From NCBI RefSeq assembly GCF_002234675.1, contig NC_019867.2, forward strand, positions 7,553,561 through 7,617,560: DNA of 64,000 nt, written 5' to 3'. Both the position numbers and the translations under genes were made by a program. The notes below the pieces were generated by a model. The model searched no databases. It worked only from the letters and a program-made list of their open reading frames with translations, and was not told the origin of the DNA. This DNA comes from Oryzias latipes. Lineage: Eukaryota; Chordata; Actinopteri; Beloniformes; Adrianichthyidae. Positions 15,301-26,099 of the stretch are shown one piece after another (the stretch's first letter is position 1; each line of letters starts with the position of its first letter).

Positions 15301-15708
15301 TCTTCAACTAAAGATTGTTTTAATTTTTATTGAAAAGACTGAAAATAAGACATTTTTTCTTGAAACAAGTTATTTTTTAAATTTTCCTGTGATCCATTTT
15401 TTTGGTGTCATTTTAACTCCCTATTGAATCACAAGTGCAGTGTCAGTTGGATGAAGTCTGGATAAATGTATTAGTAGACAAACACAAACGTTTTCCTCAT
15501 CACTGTGCCTCAGATCCCAGAGATCATCAATGGGTTGCAGTATGTTTCAAAATGGTCTATTTCAGTGCGTTCGTGTCTCTTGTTTCTTTGCAGGTGCCTG
15601 GTAAAATGGTTAGAGGTGCGCTGTGTCTGTCCCATGTGCAACAAGCCAATAGCTGGACCTCCAGAGCAGCATCACAGCATAGGGACTCTACTAGATGAAC
15701 TGGTGTGA
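353..15708 (+). CDS. rnf122: RING finger protein 122, membrane-anchored RING-H2 E3 ubiquitin ligase (5' partial)
   Basis: Coding exons: 353-509, 10907-10952, 12878-12919, 13019-13101, 15594-15708 (TGA). All have AG/GT borders and the frame is kept at each join. The first exon here opens mid-codon (acceptor AG at 351-352), so the short N-terminal exon of the family lies upstream of the window. The protein runs from GCFCGLGL through [20 protein letters not shown], one membrane helix ([20 protein letters not shown]), a juxtamembrane [15 protein letters not shown] stretch, then a RING-H2 domain: [24 protein letters not shown]. The tail ends in GTLLDELV. Family members are endoplasmic reticulum or endomembrane E3 ligases that recruit E2 enzymes through the RING. 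Recalled vertebrate RNF122 matches almost residue for residue; RNF24 is the next closest but lacks the GCFCGLGL start and LLDELV end. Intron 1 of this set is 10.4 kb and repeat-bearing. Confidence 0.95.
6586..6790 (-). repeat. LINE 3' tail, antisense, with TTTGA tail repeats
   Basis: Read on the minus strand this is AAAGCACTTTGTG ... AAAAGTGCTTTATAAATAAAG followed by TTTTGATTTGATTTGATTTGA. That is the widespread teleost LINE 3' terminus with a pentanucleotide tail. The adjoining stretch to 6790 (A-rich, then CCCCCCTCCCC) usually accompanies such tails. No reverse transcriptase frame remains. The LINE family assignment is from memory of fish repeats. Confidence 0.5.
7200..7580 (+). other. CpG-bearing patch with CRE-like palindrome and 95-codon open frame, unassigned
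   Basis: Inside the AT-rich rnf122 intron, this block has several CpG dinucleotides, the palindrome TGACGTCA near 7259, and an ATG-started open frame at 7289-7576 (95 codons, no recognised domain). It could be an old mobile-element fragment, an intronic promoter, or chance. The open frame is not called as a gene because it has no family resemblance and no clear Kozak or splice context. Confidence 0.3.
10019..10056 (+). repeat. LINE 3' tail with TTGA repeats
   Basis: AAAAGTGTTATATAAATAAAG followed by ATTGATTGACTGATTGA. This is the sense-strand form of a common fish LINE terminus: a polyadenylation-like core and a tetranucleotide tail. Only the extreme 3' end is recognisable. It sits about 850 bp before the second visible rnf122 exon. 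Confidence 0.5.
11520..11655 (+). repeat. LINE 3' end fragment, sense
   Basis: Contains GTGGCTGCGTCTTGACTCCC ... TCTCAATGGGATTATCCTG followed by TTTAAATAAAGGTTGAAATC and an A-run, the typical end of an L1-like fish retroelement. It lies in the rnf122 intron between 10953 and 12877. A partner fragment of the same family lies in the opposite direction at 12560-12720. Confidence 0.55.
12560..12720 (-). repeat. LINE 3' end fragment, antisense
   Basis: Plus-strand TTTAACCTTTATTTATTCAG is the reverse complement of the tail seen at 11640-11655. It is followed by CTGTGGCCTGGCAAAAGATG and an A-rich stretch, as in antisense copies of this retroelement end. It lies 160 bp upstream of the rnf122 exon at 12878 and does not disturb it. 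Confidence 0.5.
13800..14256 (+). mobile_element. Dispersed TIR-type repeat, copy A (5' truncated)
   Basis: Shares several blocks with other copies in this window: GAGCCAGATGCCAGCTCGGA, CAGAATAGAGCAGAGCGG..GAGCTTGTGG, AAATACTCAGAAATGCAATT and the terminal GTGGGTCTTTAA. It lies in the last rnf122 intron, in the same orientation as the gene. No coding capacity. The family resembles a non-autonomous DNA transposon; see copy B for the most complete ends. Confidence 0.65.
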
Positions 15709-16989
15709 TCCTAAGGCCAGCGGTCAGCCTCACCCGCCAGGAGAAGGGAACACCTCTTTGCCGTTAAAAAAAAAGCACCAACATTGTGATCACAATTTGG
15801 GGTAACCTAGTTACCACCCGGAGAAAGACTCTTAAGAGATGCAGTTGCCTAGCAACAACCTCTGTGAACGCAACACAACACCTTCAAATGTCTGAGAGAT
15901 TATCTTCAGCCGCCCACTCGTTACTCCACATCTTCATTCAAGTTCCCCCTCTTTTGCACCCGTTCTTCTCCCTCCGTTGCTGCCGTCTGTGAGGTTAGCG
16001 GCACCGCCGGGGGAGGTTCTTTCACTGCGATGGATGAAAGGCGTCAGCGAGAGGCACCGTGGGTCTTGCATGTCACGGTTGGCACAGGCATGAAATGATG
16101 CCCATATCAGCGGAAACACCAGCAGACACTCTGACAAACCCTTCAGATGAGGGGATTTGGGAAACACTACATACGGACAAATGTAGCCTCCTTTGCTCCT
16201 GTGAGAAGCCCAAGACGGATTTTCAGACTTTTAAAAGTAAACGTAGAGAGCTAAGCAAATAACACTGCAGTGAGAGTATTTACAGGTTTGACCTAAAACC
16301 TTTTTAAAAACAACAAAAAAAAAATGAAAATAATGTAGATTTTTGCCTTTTTGACATTTTTATCATGTCTTATTTCCATTGCTAGACCTCTTTCCATATG
16401 TAGCAAATGTCGTTATTAAGTCAAATCAACTAATTTCTTCTGACTTTATGTGAATTCACGTTTCTTGTTATCTATTTTTACGCAGAAAGGCTATTGTCTT
16501 AATCGAAACATAACTTTTCTGTTGGCAAAACATTATTTCCTAAATGTTGCACTTTGAAAGGAGAAAAAAAGAGAGATGTTGTCAATTTTGAATGGTAGAC
16601 CACAGAACAGCAGATCATCTGTTTTCAATTCAGCGAAGTGAAGTAACTGGGAGATAAAGACGGCCCCCGTGCAACCCTTCGCAGGCCTTGAAGGCTTCGT
16701 TTTTGGAAGCAGAGCAGCATTTTTGTGGCATTATTGCATGTAATTCCCTTTTTTTTTCAGTCGTGGGGTGGATTTTTCTTGAAGCAAAACACTGCCTAAA
16801 TTGAGCACAAAAACTCACAGAGCACATTGTCCAGACAGACAGAGCACTGTACAAAGAAAAATGTTCATGAGCCACGAAAAAAAGGTCAATATTGTCGCGT
16901 TTCCTGCACGCGGGAAAGACAAGTGTTACTCGGACTCCGACCACATTCCACGTTTTGTAAGCCAACAGATGTACATAACTTGAAACGGT

Positions 16990-16995
16990 AATAAA
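16990..16995 (+). promoter_or_regulatory. AATAAA polyadenylation signal of rnf122
   Basis: A canonical AATAAA lies about 1.28 kb after the rnf122 stop codon and is followed within 30 bases by a T/G-rich stretch (GTTCTCTGTTTGC). The 3' UTR would then be 15709 to about 17015. It is the first good hexamer downstream of the stop, which is why it is chosen. Transcript data would settle it. Confidence 0.55.
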
Positions 16996-17019
16996 GTTCT
17001 CTGTTTGCTCAGCATCTCA

Positions 17020-19827
17020 CTTGATTTTTGACAGCGTGTATGCAGCGCCACCATCAGGCGGAATGAAGCAAATGACTCAACCACTCTAACCTGGGAGAAT
17101 TTCATTTAAAATCAATGAAGTTTAGAGCCTAACACAAAAAATGTAATATAACGATTTGCTTTTGATAAATGCGTTTTAAGAAGTTGTCAAAAATCCAAAG
17201 TTTTTTTTTTTTTTGCATCCAGCTGTTAGCCTTTTTGAACAAATGTCAAATTTAGGGACCTTGAGTTGATAAAAAAAAAGGGATTGTTTTTAATCTGATG
17301 TTGAATTTTGAGTTTTTCTAAAGTGAGAATGAAACAAAAAATACAGATTTAATTTTTAACTTTTAATCTCTGATTTATCCCAGATAAGAAAAAAATGAGA
17401 TGATTTTCATTGAAAAAGACCATTTAAGCTTTTAATTTGAAGTTTTGTATCCATTCGACACAACCTTTAAGCCTTAAATAGGCAAAGAAATAACAGAATT
17501 TTATTTTTAAATTACATTCAACCAAATAATATTTTAAATTCTTACAGTCAATGTATTATTAATGAGTAAAATTGTAAACATCTACTCTTTACTGTTCTTT
17601 TTCATCTGTGTTGCACTTTAAGGTAACTTTTTTGAGTGATAGACAAACAAAGCTGTCTATCTCTATCCTGAGCATATTTTTAGTAATTTTCCACAAGTTT
17701 TTCTTACTTTTAAACTAGTCCCATTTACCTTTTTTTTTAATTGACCTTAAAGCTCAAAACAGGTTGCCAGTTTGGGGGTAATGAAGCCTAAAGGACGTTC
17801 TTTACTGGGTTTACCCTCTAATTTGGCTCAAGGACAGAGAGGAGCCCCAACTTGTCAAGTAATTAGAAATAACTCCAGATGGTGTGAGGTGTTGTAAGGA
17901 TGGAGAAGTGATTTGTGGTGAGGAGATGGAAGGAGGGGGGGTGAGAAGGGAGGTGCTGGGAGAAGGTGGTGACCGAGCGGAGATGGTGTGCTTTAGTTTC
18001 ATCAGCTTTCCGCTGTTACAAGGTTATGTTCTGCATTGTTTCCTCCCTGAAAAGGGATTTCCTCTGAGTTGAGCATCAGCTGGTGAGTGTCCCTTTCTCC
18101 TTCATTGCTGTTTGTGTTTGCATGCTTCACTCATGTGAGCGACTGATCCTGTAAGATTTACTAGTTGTGGGCTGTTCCGTTGTGGTCAAAGCATCACAGC
18201 AAATTTAAAGGTATACAAGACTTACAGGAGAGACGATCCAACCACAATTACATTTTTAAATAAAATAAAAACCTTCAAAAGTACCATATAGTATCCATTA
18301 AAATCTCTCCTGTCAACATTTTCCTGATTTTACAGGTTTGTAGAAGTGCATTTTATTCACACACACACTCTGCTTGTGTGAAGCATAAACAGGTCTTTCA
18401 TGAACTCAGCCTGTACCTGAGCTGTGTAGAGTCGACTGTCCGGTGAATAAACTGGTTGTGGAAACGCATGCTTGCTCCGAGGGTGGAGACACACACAGAG
18501 AAATGCTTGTTTCTGTCACTTCCCAGCACTTTCCATTTTGTGGTGGACAAACTCCCTCAATGTCAGGTGAGGTGCAGCCAAACCCAGCCGTAGCAGCCAT
18601 GATGGATCAGCAGCTGGATTGGGACAGAACCAGAAGTTTTTAAAGTGTGTTTGGCTCTTCAAACGTCACATGTGACTACCTTTAAATGATTATCAACATT
18701 AACCAAAAGGGACTGGGTTTTAATTTAAGCTTAAGATACAATTTACACAGAAAAAAGACTTAACATCACAATATTTAACCAAATTCACGTTCATATGTAC
18801 ACGTGCATATACACAAATATATGAACATACATATAAACATACACATATGACACTTTGATGAAAACTACCTGGAAAAATGTGAATTTACACAAAATGGTTA
18901 AAGTCCCACTCCAATTATCTTTTGATCTACTGTCTAAAAATTTGGATGATGCTGTTTTTCGGCCCAAATCAAAAAACCTGTGTAGTTTTCTGGGACAGTT
19001 ACTGAAGAGCAGCAGTAATTCCAAATCGTTCTTAAATCGTAAAGCTCTCCGTTTACTCACTCTGGCGCTAGCTAACAGCCCCTCACGCCCCCAACCTATT
19101 ATTAACGCCGCAACAAACATAGCAAGAAAAGGCGACCAATGTTGGAGGCTACTTTGTACAGTTTAGTGCCAGATGCCAGCTCAGACCAGGAAACCAACAT
19201 GGATCTAGTCATCTACTAGTGGATGCATCAGAATGGAGCAGAGCAGGGAGCTTGTGGCCCTCCCAGTGTGTTTTGATCATCTTTTTCAAACGGCATTTTT
19301 TGTTTGCACCTGATTCACATCATTTTGAATTAAAAAAACATTAAAAGGGGATTTTGAGCTTAATTTTCCATATATGTCCTCCATCACCAGAAAAATCCCA
19401 CAAGAACATGTTGAAAACACCAAAAACGCCATTTTTATCAAGGTGGGTCTTTAGTATTATCTCACTTATGGAAGGATATGATGAAATCAAATGTGATCAT
19501 GTTTGAGGCATTTAACATGTCAAAACATGCAAAGAACTTAAAACTTGTTTTTTTTCTTTTTTTTACCAAAGAACTATGGGATACTGCTGAGACCTGTTGG
19601 TCTAAATGAACAAAAGCTTACTTTTTCTTGTTTTAGGGAGATCACTGGAGTTCAACTCAGCCCTGACACAGTTGCCCCTGGAGTTTTTATGTGGAGATGC
19701 TATAAATATGTTGCCAGAAGATTTCATTAAAGAGGAGAAAAGCAACTCTTTTTTTTACTTTTGCTAAGAAGAACGTCATCATAGATGTGTTTGAACGTTT
19801 TCTACAAGAGCTAGTTATACTCTTCAG
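17020..19827. other. Intergenic region between rnf122 and csgalnact1
   Basis: No coding exon found. About 17030-18400 is AT-rich with nothing recognisable. A purine-rich GGAGATGGAAGGAGGGGGGG patch lies near 17925. CAGCTG|GTGAGTGTC near 18077-18090 looks like a splice donor and might close a 5' untranslated csgalnact1 exon, but this cannot be shown here. Copy B of the dispersed repeat fills 18899-19453. The csgalnact1 start-codon exon begins after an AG at 19826-19827. Confidence 0.5.
18899..19453 (+). mobile_element. Dispersed TIR-type repeat, copy B (most complete)
   Basis: Starts TTAAAGTCCCACTCCAATTA and ends ATCAAGGTGGGTCTTTA. The reverse complement of the end, TAAAGACCCACCTTGAT, matches the start imperfectly, giving short terminal inverted repeats. 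TTA flanks both sides, which fits a 3-bp TWA target duplication of PIF/Harbinger type (inference). The body contains the blocks shared with copies A and C-F, e.g. GCCAGATGCCAGCTC and CAGAATGGAGCAGAGCAGGG. Open frames within it carry no transposase motif, so it is non-autonomous. It lies just upstream of csgalnact1. Confidence 0.7.
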
Positions 19828-19859
19828 GTGTACAAAGGCCCCTTCGAAGACAGTTCGTC

Positions 19860-22800
19860 ATGTTCCGACGCTGGCTCCTGGCACTGATAGCTCGCTTTGG
19901 CCTCATTGGTGTGGGCTTCTGCTGCTGCCTGCTGCTCTTGTATCTACTGGCCTGTAAACCTGCTTCTAACAGTAAGAAGCCGAGTCTGCCTTGGCCTGAA
20001 GGGACCACCAGTAAGGAGGGATACATGGCTCTTCTGCAGGAAAGGGAGGATTCTCATAGGCATTACATCAACAGTTTGACGAAGCAGATCGCCGAGCTGA
20101 AGGAAGCTCTTCAGGAGAGGACGCAGCAGCTCCAGGAGTCCCTGGATAAAGCTAAAGCCAAGGGAATTCTGCCTCAGGGTCTGGAGAGTCTGCACAAAGC
20201 AACCATGCAGTCCGATTTGAAGGTAGAAGAGAAAACCTTCTTTATAGATGTTGGATAAATCTTATATGGTATAAAAGATGCTGAAGTGAACGTTGTTTTG
20301 TGTTCTTCAGGAGTTCTTCCGCTTACAGTTGAACCAGGCGGAGGTTACTGTAGGTGTGAGTCTGCCCAGTGAATACGCAGTGATACCCTTTGACATGTTC
20401 ACCCTGCAGACGTAAGGGGGACAAAGATGCCCCACTCTGTCAGGAAGAGCTGGTGTGTGTTTTGCCTCCTGCAATTCTTTGTAAACGAGATATTTGCTTG
20501 TCTCATAGGGTTTACCAGCTGGAAACAGGCCTGTCGAAGCACCCGGCCGAGAGGCCGGTGAGGAAAGACCGCAAGGATGAGCTGATCAGCACTGTGGAAA
20601 CAGCTCTGCACATCCTGAATGGACCCCAGCAACATCAGGAAGACACCAGGAGAAAGCACACATACTCCCCGTCAGATTTCATACAAGGTTCCTAACTTAT
20701 CCAGACATATTTTTGTGTCCATGTTGTTATTTTTTTGTTTTCATTTAAAAAGGGATTGTTGTATCATTTAGTACCAAAGCAAAGACTAAATTTGTCTTTG
20801 TAGCAAAATTAACCCTATAGTTGTATCATATTTGATACACGCATTTCTGAGACCCCCATCACATTAGTGTGGTCCAAACCTTCCTTTAAAACGCATTGTT
20901 TAGAACGTAGTCCATGTGGCTGTAGTTCATCACTATTCCACTAGGGGCAGTAAAAGGGCTTTTCCTACTTATTTTAGAAAGGCTGCCACCGTGAAATCTC
21001 ATTAACAGTTTTGGCAGGAAAGGTTTAGCCAATTGTAAAACGTTTTATGGTGAGAATAACTCACCTGTTGTTATTCCCTTTTTTAAATGACTACGTAGTG
21101 TAGTGAAAAAATGAAAAATGTTGATACTTAATTTTTTATAATGCACTTACACCATGTCAAAAATGCTTTAATTAAATTTGAGATAGTGGATTAATAAGGT
21201 GTTTTTTTTTCTTGAACACTTGTTAATTGTTAATTTGCAACATAAACTAACATTGTTGTTAGCAAAAACATACCAAATAACCCCAAATTTCATAATTGAT
21301 CAATAATATAGCAATTTATTGTGGATTTTGTCAAAGGGTTTTAAAAAACATCTTGATTCTGGAAATTTTGAATTTTCTCTCAATTCTTTAACGAATAGGC
21401 TTTACAGGGTTAACTGACCTATTCAAAGAATGGACTCCAGAACAATTTTTATCCAACTACAATTAACATTTTAAGCATGTCTAGGAAACATTAAACCTGG
21501 GACACTTCTATCAGTCTGCTTAAATTGTGCCTTCATATTTTTCTGGTTTGAACAATTTTAACACATATTCATTTGGTATCTTGTTTTTTTACAAATGTAC
21601 TTTTATTTAGCAACAAATTTATTTGAATGTGCTGTTTTTTGTTACTGGATAATGCACTTTTTATTTATTATGTATTATTTATTATTATTTCTTAAGGTTT
21701 GTCCATTGGTTGTTTAAGGTATTGTTGCATGGACCAGGAAGTACTTCTATTCTATTCTATTCTATTCCCTTTATATCTGCTGTGATAGCAGAGCTGTTGT
21801 CTCTGGGTTGCAGGGCTGACCCGCACAGAGCGAACCCGGGGCAGCACCTATGAGCTGGTGTTCAAAGGCGACAGCCCACAGGACTTCACGCAGCTCTTTC
21901 TCTTCCGGCCGTTCGGCCCACCCATGAAGGTGAAGAGTGAGAGTGTGAACACGCGTAGCACCGTCATCAACATCATCATCCCGCTCTCGAAAAGGATGGA
22001 GGCGTTCAGTCGGTTCATGAGCAACTTCCGGTACTGCTTGGCCACAAATAGAGGCTGATGTCCTGAGTCTTCACACGGGTTCCTTCACGTTTGTGTCTTT
22101 GTGTTTTGATTCAGACAAGTGTGCATCCAGCAGAACAGCAAAGTTCATCTCACCGTCGTCTATTTTGGTAAAGATGAGGTGGACCAGGTGAAAACTGTGC
22201 TGGATCAGACCACCAGGTCATTAATTTCAGTGTCTTTCATTGACCTTAAACACCCAAATCCTCATAAAAAACACACGTCTTTGCATGCGAGAACAATCAG
22301 AAAGGTCTTCTTTTGATTTTATTGGGACTAACTAACCTTTGCAATCAGTATTTTAATGAAATAATGATCACTCTGATTTGCCAAGCATTGCTTCCTGCCT
22401 TGTTCTGATTTCACCATGAATTCCATCTTCTATAAACGTGGAGGGACAAAATGTAGTCTATCTGTAACTTTCTGCTCTCATGTGTTTGTCTTTGCTGCTT
22501 TGAGACTGAAAAAAATACCTGTTGGTTTTTAGAGGCTATAAATAAACACAAATTTTGCTCCTCCATAAGCAAAAATGCTACTAAGACTTTATGAATGTTA
22601 GATTTAGATGTTTTTTCCTCCTTCTGTTACCTCAGAGAAACCCAGTTCAGGAGCTTCACTCTGATTCAGCTGAATGAGGTCTTTTCTCGTGGCCGAGGCC
22701 TTGAGGTCGGAGTCAGGGCTTGGAGGCGGCGGCAGAACGTTCTCCTCTTCTTCTGTGATGTGGACATCGTCTTCACTGCTGATTTTTTAACATCCTGTCG

Positions 22801-24909
22801 GATAAACGCCGAGCCTGGTGAGGAAAAACTGCTTTACTGCAGGCTCTGTGAAAGATTTTAACCTACTTCATATCCAGTCTTCCTTCACTAAACAAATTGG
22901 AGGAAAGACCAACTTTATGTTATTGTTATAGGTTAATGTACTATTTCACTGTACTTAATAATAGTGTAGGAGCAATTGCATGACTTTAAAATAACAGTTT
23001 GCACAGAAACTGTTCAAATTATGCAAAATCTTTTAAAAGTCTGGAAGGAAATTTGAAATAATGTCACAGCTTCACAAATGGGTCACAATTTGTTGGCCAT
23101 TTAAGTCCTTATTTAATAAGCCCAGCAAACTGTTCAGGTTTGTCACATCGCCTCTTCTCTCTGGAGATCCTCACTTTTAGTAACCAAGAAGAAAAAAACT
23201 CATTTATCTAGTAAAGTATTTAGATTAAAAGAGGTATAGCAGAAAAAAAACTGTTCATAGGCCCAGAAGAAACACCCTTTATGTAATATCCTGATGTATT
23301 TCGACAAAACAAAACAAAAAAACCCAAACCACACCACACCAAACGACACCAACCCACACCACACTCACCCACACCACACCACACCACACCAAGCACAACA
23401 AACCACACCACACCAAACTACACCACACCAACCCACACCAAACCACACTAAACCACACCAACCCACACCAAACCACACCACACCAACCACAACAAACCAC
23501 ACCAAACCAAACCACACCAAACCACACCAACCCACACCAACCCACACCAAACCACACCACACCAAGCCAACCCAAACCACACCACACCAAGCCAACCCAA
23601 ACCACACCACACCATACCAAATCAAACCAAACCAAACCAAACCAAACCAAACCAAACCACACCACACCACACCACACCCCACCACACCAACCAGACACAA
23701 AACAAAGCATAACAAAATTAAAACAAAACTAACCCCAACCCAAACCCCACCAAACCACAAAACAAAACATAAAAAAATTAAAACAAAATAATATTAAATA
23801 CAAACAGTAAAAAACCAAAATAAAATGCAATAAGACAAAATACAACTAAATAATATAAAAGTATTGGCTAAAGAGGAAAAAAACAAAATCTACCATGATC
23901 TGGAAGTACCGTATAAAACATTTTATTAATATATGTTTGGCGTAAGAGCTACACATTAGGAAATGTCATGCTTTTTTATTAAAACAGTTGAGAGGTTTAA
24001 AGATTTAATGTATTAAGGTAATTTTTTTAAATAATAGTCGTTTTATTGCTTGAAAATTAATTATAGAGATTTTATTAACAGGTTTTTTGTCTCAGGTTTT
24101 CTTGTTTCTCAATAGCATCGCTAATGACCACTAGATGTCGCTCTAAAAAAGATAACAAACTTATAAAGTTGTTTTCAGTCATCTCATAGTCAGTAACTGC
24201 TTAGAGAGAATGTGAAGCCTTTTTATTAACCGTAATGTCACAACATGTTTGGTGTTTATGTGTCTGGACTGCTGTGTCTCACAGGGAAAAAAGTCTTCTA
24301 CCCAGTGCTTTTCAGTCAGTACAACCCGGCAGTCATCTACAGGAACAGCACACACTCACCTCCCCTTCAACAACAACTGGTTGGTCAAAAACAAGACAAG
24401 GATCTGATGATCCCTGTGTCTTCTTGGGAGAAGATTTTTTTATTTCTATGTTTGTATCTCAGGTGATCAGTCAGGAAACTGGATTCTGGCGAGACTTTGG
24501 GTTTGGCATGACATGCCAATACAGGTCGGACTTCATCAACATAGGTAAAGGTGGATTCATCCAGAATCTTGGATCATCTGACTCCTCTGGTCAAAAAAAG
24601 TATGAAAACACATAGTATGACTCCATTTTTCCTTTACGTCTCCCCACAGGGGGGTTTGATCGCAGCATCAAAGGCTGGGGGCTGGAGGATGTGCACCTCT
24701 ACAGGAAATACCTTCATAGCAAGCTGATGGTGATCCGCTCGCCAAGCCGCAGCCTTTTCCACTTGTGGCATGAGAAGAGCTGTGCGGACGAGCTTCCTCC
24801 AGACAAGTTCAAGATGTGCATGCAGACGAAAGCCATGAATGAAGCTTCGCACGGCCAGCTGGGAGAGCTCTACTTCAGACGGGAGAAAGGACCCCATCGA
24901 AACAGATGA
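19860..24909 (+). CDS. csgalnact1: Chondroitin sulfate N-acetylgalactosaminyltransferase 1-type Golgi enzyme
   Basis: Coding exons: 19860-20222, 20311-20411, 20509-20687, 21814-22030, 22115-22216, 22636-22817, 24285-24379, 24463-24544, 24650-24909; 1581 nt, 526 aa (human is 532). Type II Golgi membrane protein: cytosolic [13 protein letters not shown], a hydrophobic Leu/Cys helix (about residues 14-32), a coiled-coil-prone stem (residues 60-100), then the CHGN/GT7 catalytic domain. Family landmarks include [36 protein letters not shown], the metal-binding DVD in [32 protein letters not shown] and [12 protein letters not shown]. The family transfers GalNAc to start or extend chondroitin chains on proteoglycans. 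VYQLETGL and the short inter-domain loop favour type 1 over type 2; an a/b paralogue cannot be assigned. Oddities: GWGLED replaces the family GWGGED, and two donors (GTTCCT at 20688, GTTGGT at 24380) are weak. Confidence 0.93.
20688..21813 (+). other. Csgalnact1 intron with LINE-tail-like TTCTA repeat
   Basis: AT-rich intron bounded by GTTCCT and TTGCAG. At about 21745-21772 there is ACTTCTATTCTATTCTATTC, a short TTCTA array of the kind that ends fish LINEs. TCCACTAGGGGCAG (20937-20950) resembles a CTCF core one base short. Nothing coding is seen. Confidence 0.5.
23304..23775. repeat. Nearly pure A/C array of ACCAC and ACCAA pentamers
   Basis: About 470 bases in which the plus strand is almost exclusively A and C, built from imperfect ACACC/AAACC units (for example CCACACCAAACCACACCAAC). 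G and T are rare. It sits in the csgalnact1 intron between 22817 and 24285. The long open frames through it on both strands (His/Pro/Thr-rich on plus, Val/Trp/Gly-rich on minus) are artefacts of the repeat. Confidence 0.9.
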
Positions 24910-25239
24910 TTTTGAGATTAGATTTAGGAAGAGAGTAGAGACAATACATGTATTCTATGCAAAATATCATGACTGTTATTATTTGATATTTAAAAAAGGA
25001 GTATTGAACTTAAAAACTCATTTTTCTTAAATTAAAAACAATGCTGACGAGTCGTGAATGCAGAAAGCTGTCACAACACAAAGAGTTACTAAAGAACTTC
25101 TGACCTAACTCAATATTTTTTCTGTTTCTCCATAGGCCGATTGCTTTTTGTCATCAGAAAAAGATTAAAGAAATTATTAGAAAAATGAAAACACGAGTAG
25201 TGTTGTGCTCTTTAATCTTTATGAATAGATGCATATTTA

Positions 25240-26060
25240 TGTTGTACTTTACAACGCCATCAGGGTACCAAAGTACATCACAATAAAAAGATATTTAAAA
25301 TAGAACAGATTAGGGACAGAAATTTAACAATAGCATAAAATTACAAAAGACAATAAAATACACAAAAGACAGATGAGAATTCAATAAAATGACTAAAAGA
25401 AAATAAGATGCCACCAACAACAGAGTATTAAAAATCATTTTTAAAAAGGTGTTACAATAGAATAGAATAGAATAGAAAATACTTTATTTATCCCCATTAG
25501 GAGAAATGCAGTTGTCCTGTACTCATCACACATACATCTCTTAAAATTTAAAATAAAATGAATAATAAATATCTAACATGCTTCCTAAAACATTTTATAA
25601 AACTTTATTATAAAATCAAATGACTAAGTATAAACTCTTATTTTAGTTGCCATTTAAAACGGTTCAGGTCTGATGTCATCTGCACTTCTGCAGAAATGTT
25701 ATCCAATAACTGAGGGCGGACAACGGGAAAAGCACCGTCACCCCAGTGTTTCTGTCGGGACCTGCATGGCCACATGAAGCAGATGCTGGTTGGCAGACCC
25801 TAAAACTCTAGAACGGCTGTGAAAAGTTCAAAGCTTTGTCTAGTTAACTGAGGCAAAACCATGAAGACCTTTAAAAACAAGCAGTAAACATTCAAACTGA
25901 AGTCTGAAACTGACAGGGCGCCAGTGAAGTGAACTGAGGATTGGAGTGACCTGCTGTACTCCAAAATGACTGGTGTTTTAATTATGTAGTGAAACTTATA
26001 ATTTAAAATAAATAGGCAGGTTTGGGGAAAACCCTTCCTGGAAGTCAAACTAGAAAACAA
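25240..26060 (-). mobile_element. LINE-derived dispersed repeat, antisense, with TTCTA tail
   Basis: Minus-strand reading of 25455-25525 gives TCCTAATGGGGATAAATAAAG followed by TATTTTCTATTCTATTC, a standard fish LINE 3' tail. The plus-strand segment 25640-25960 (AACGGTTCAGGTCTGATGTC, GACAGGGCGCCAGTGAAGTG, GGAGTGACCTGCTGTACTCC) resembles another high-copy teleost repeat body. Boundaries are approximate and more than one element may be joined here. AATAAA at 25282-25287 could serve csgalnact1. Confidence 0.45.
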
Positions 26061-26099
26061 TGTTTCCTCTAAAGCGCATTTTCTGTCTTGATAGACAGC

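Noticed and set aside
15435-15698. 87-codon frame overlapping the last rnf122 exon
   Set aside because: A shifted frame across the intron and exon; the RING C-terminus is in the other frame, starting at the acceptor at 15593.
16630-16965. 111-codon minus-strand open frame
   Set aside because: Lies within the rnf122 3' UTR, opposite strand, no recognisable family.
23279-23791. Open frames of 131-165 codons on both strands
   Set aside because: Produced by the A/C-only array, which cannot form stop codons in most frames; composition is pure repeat.
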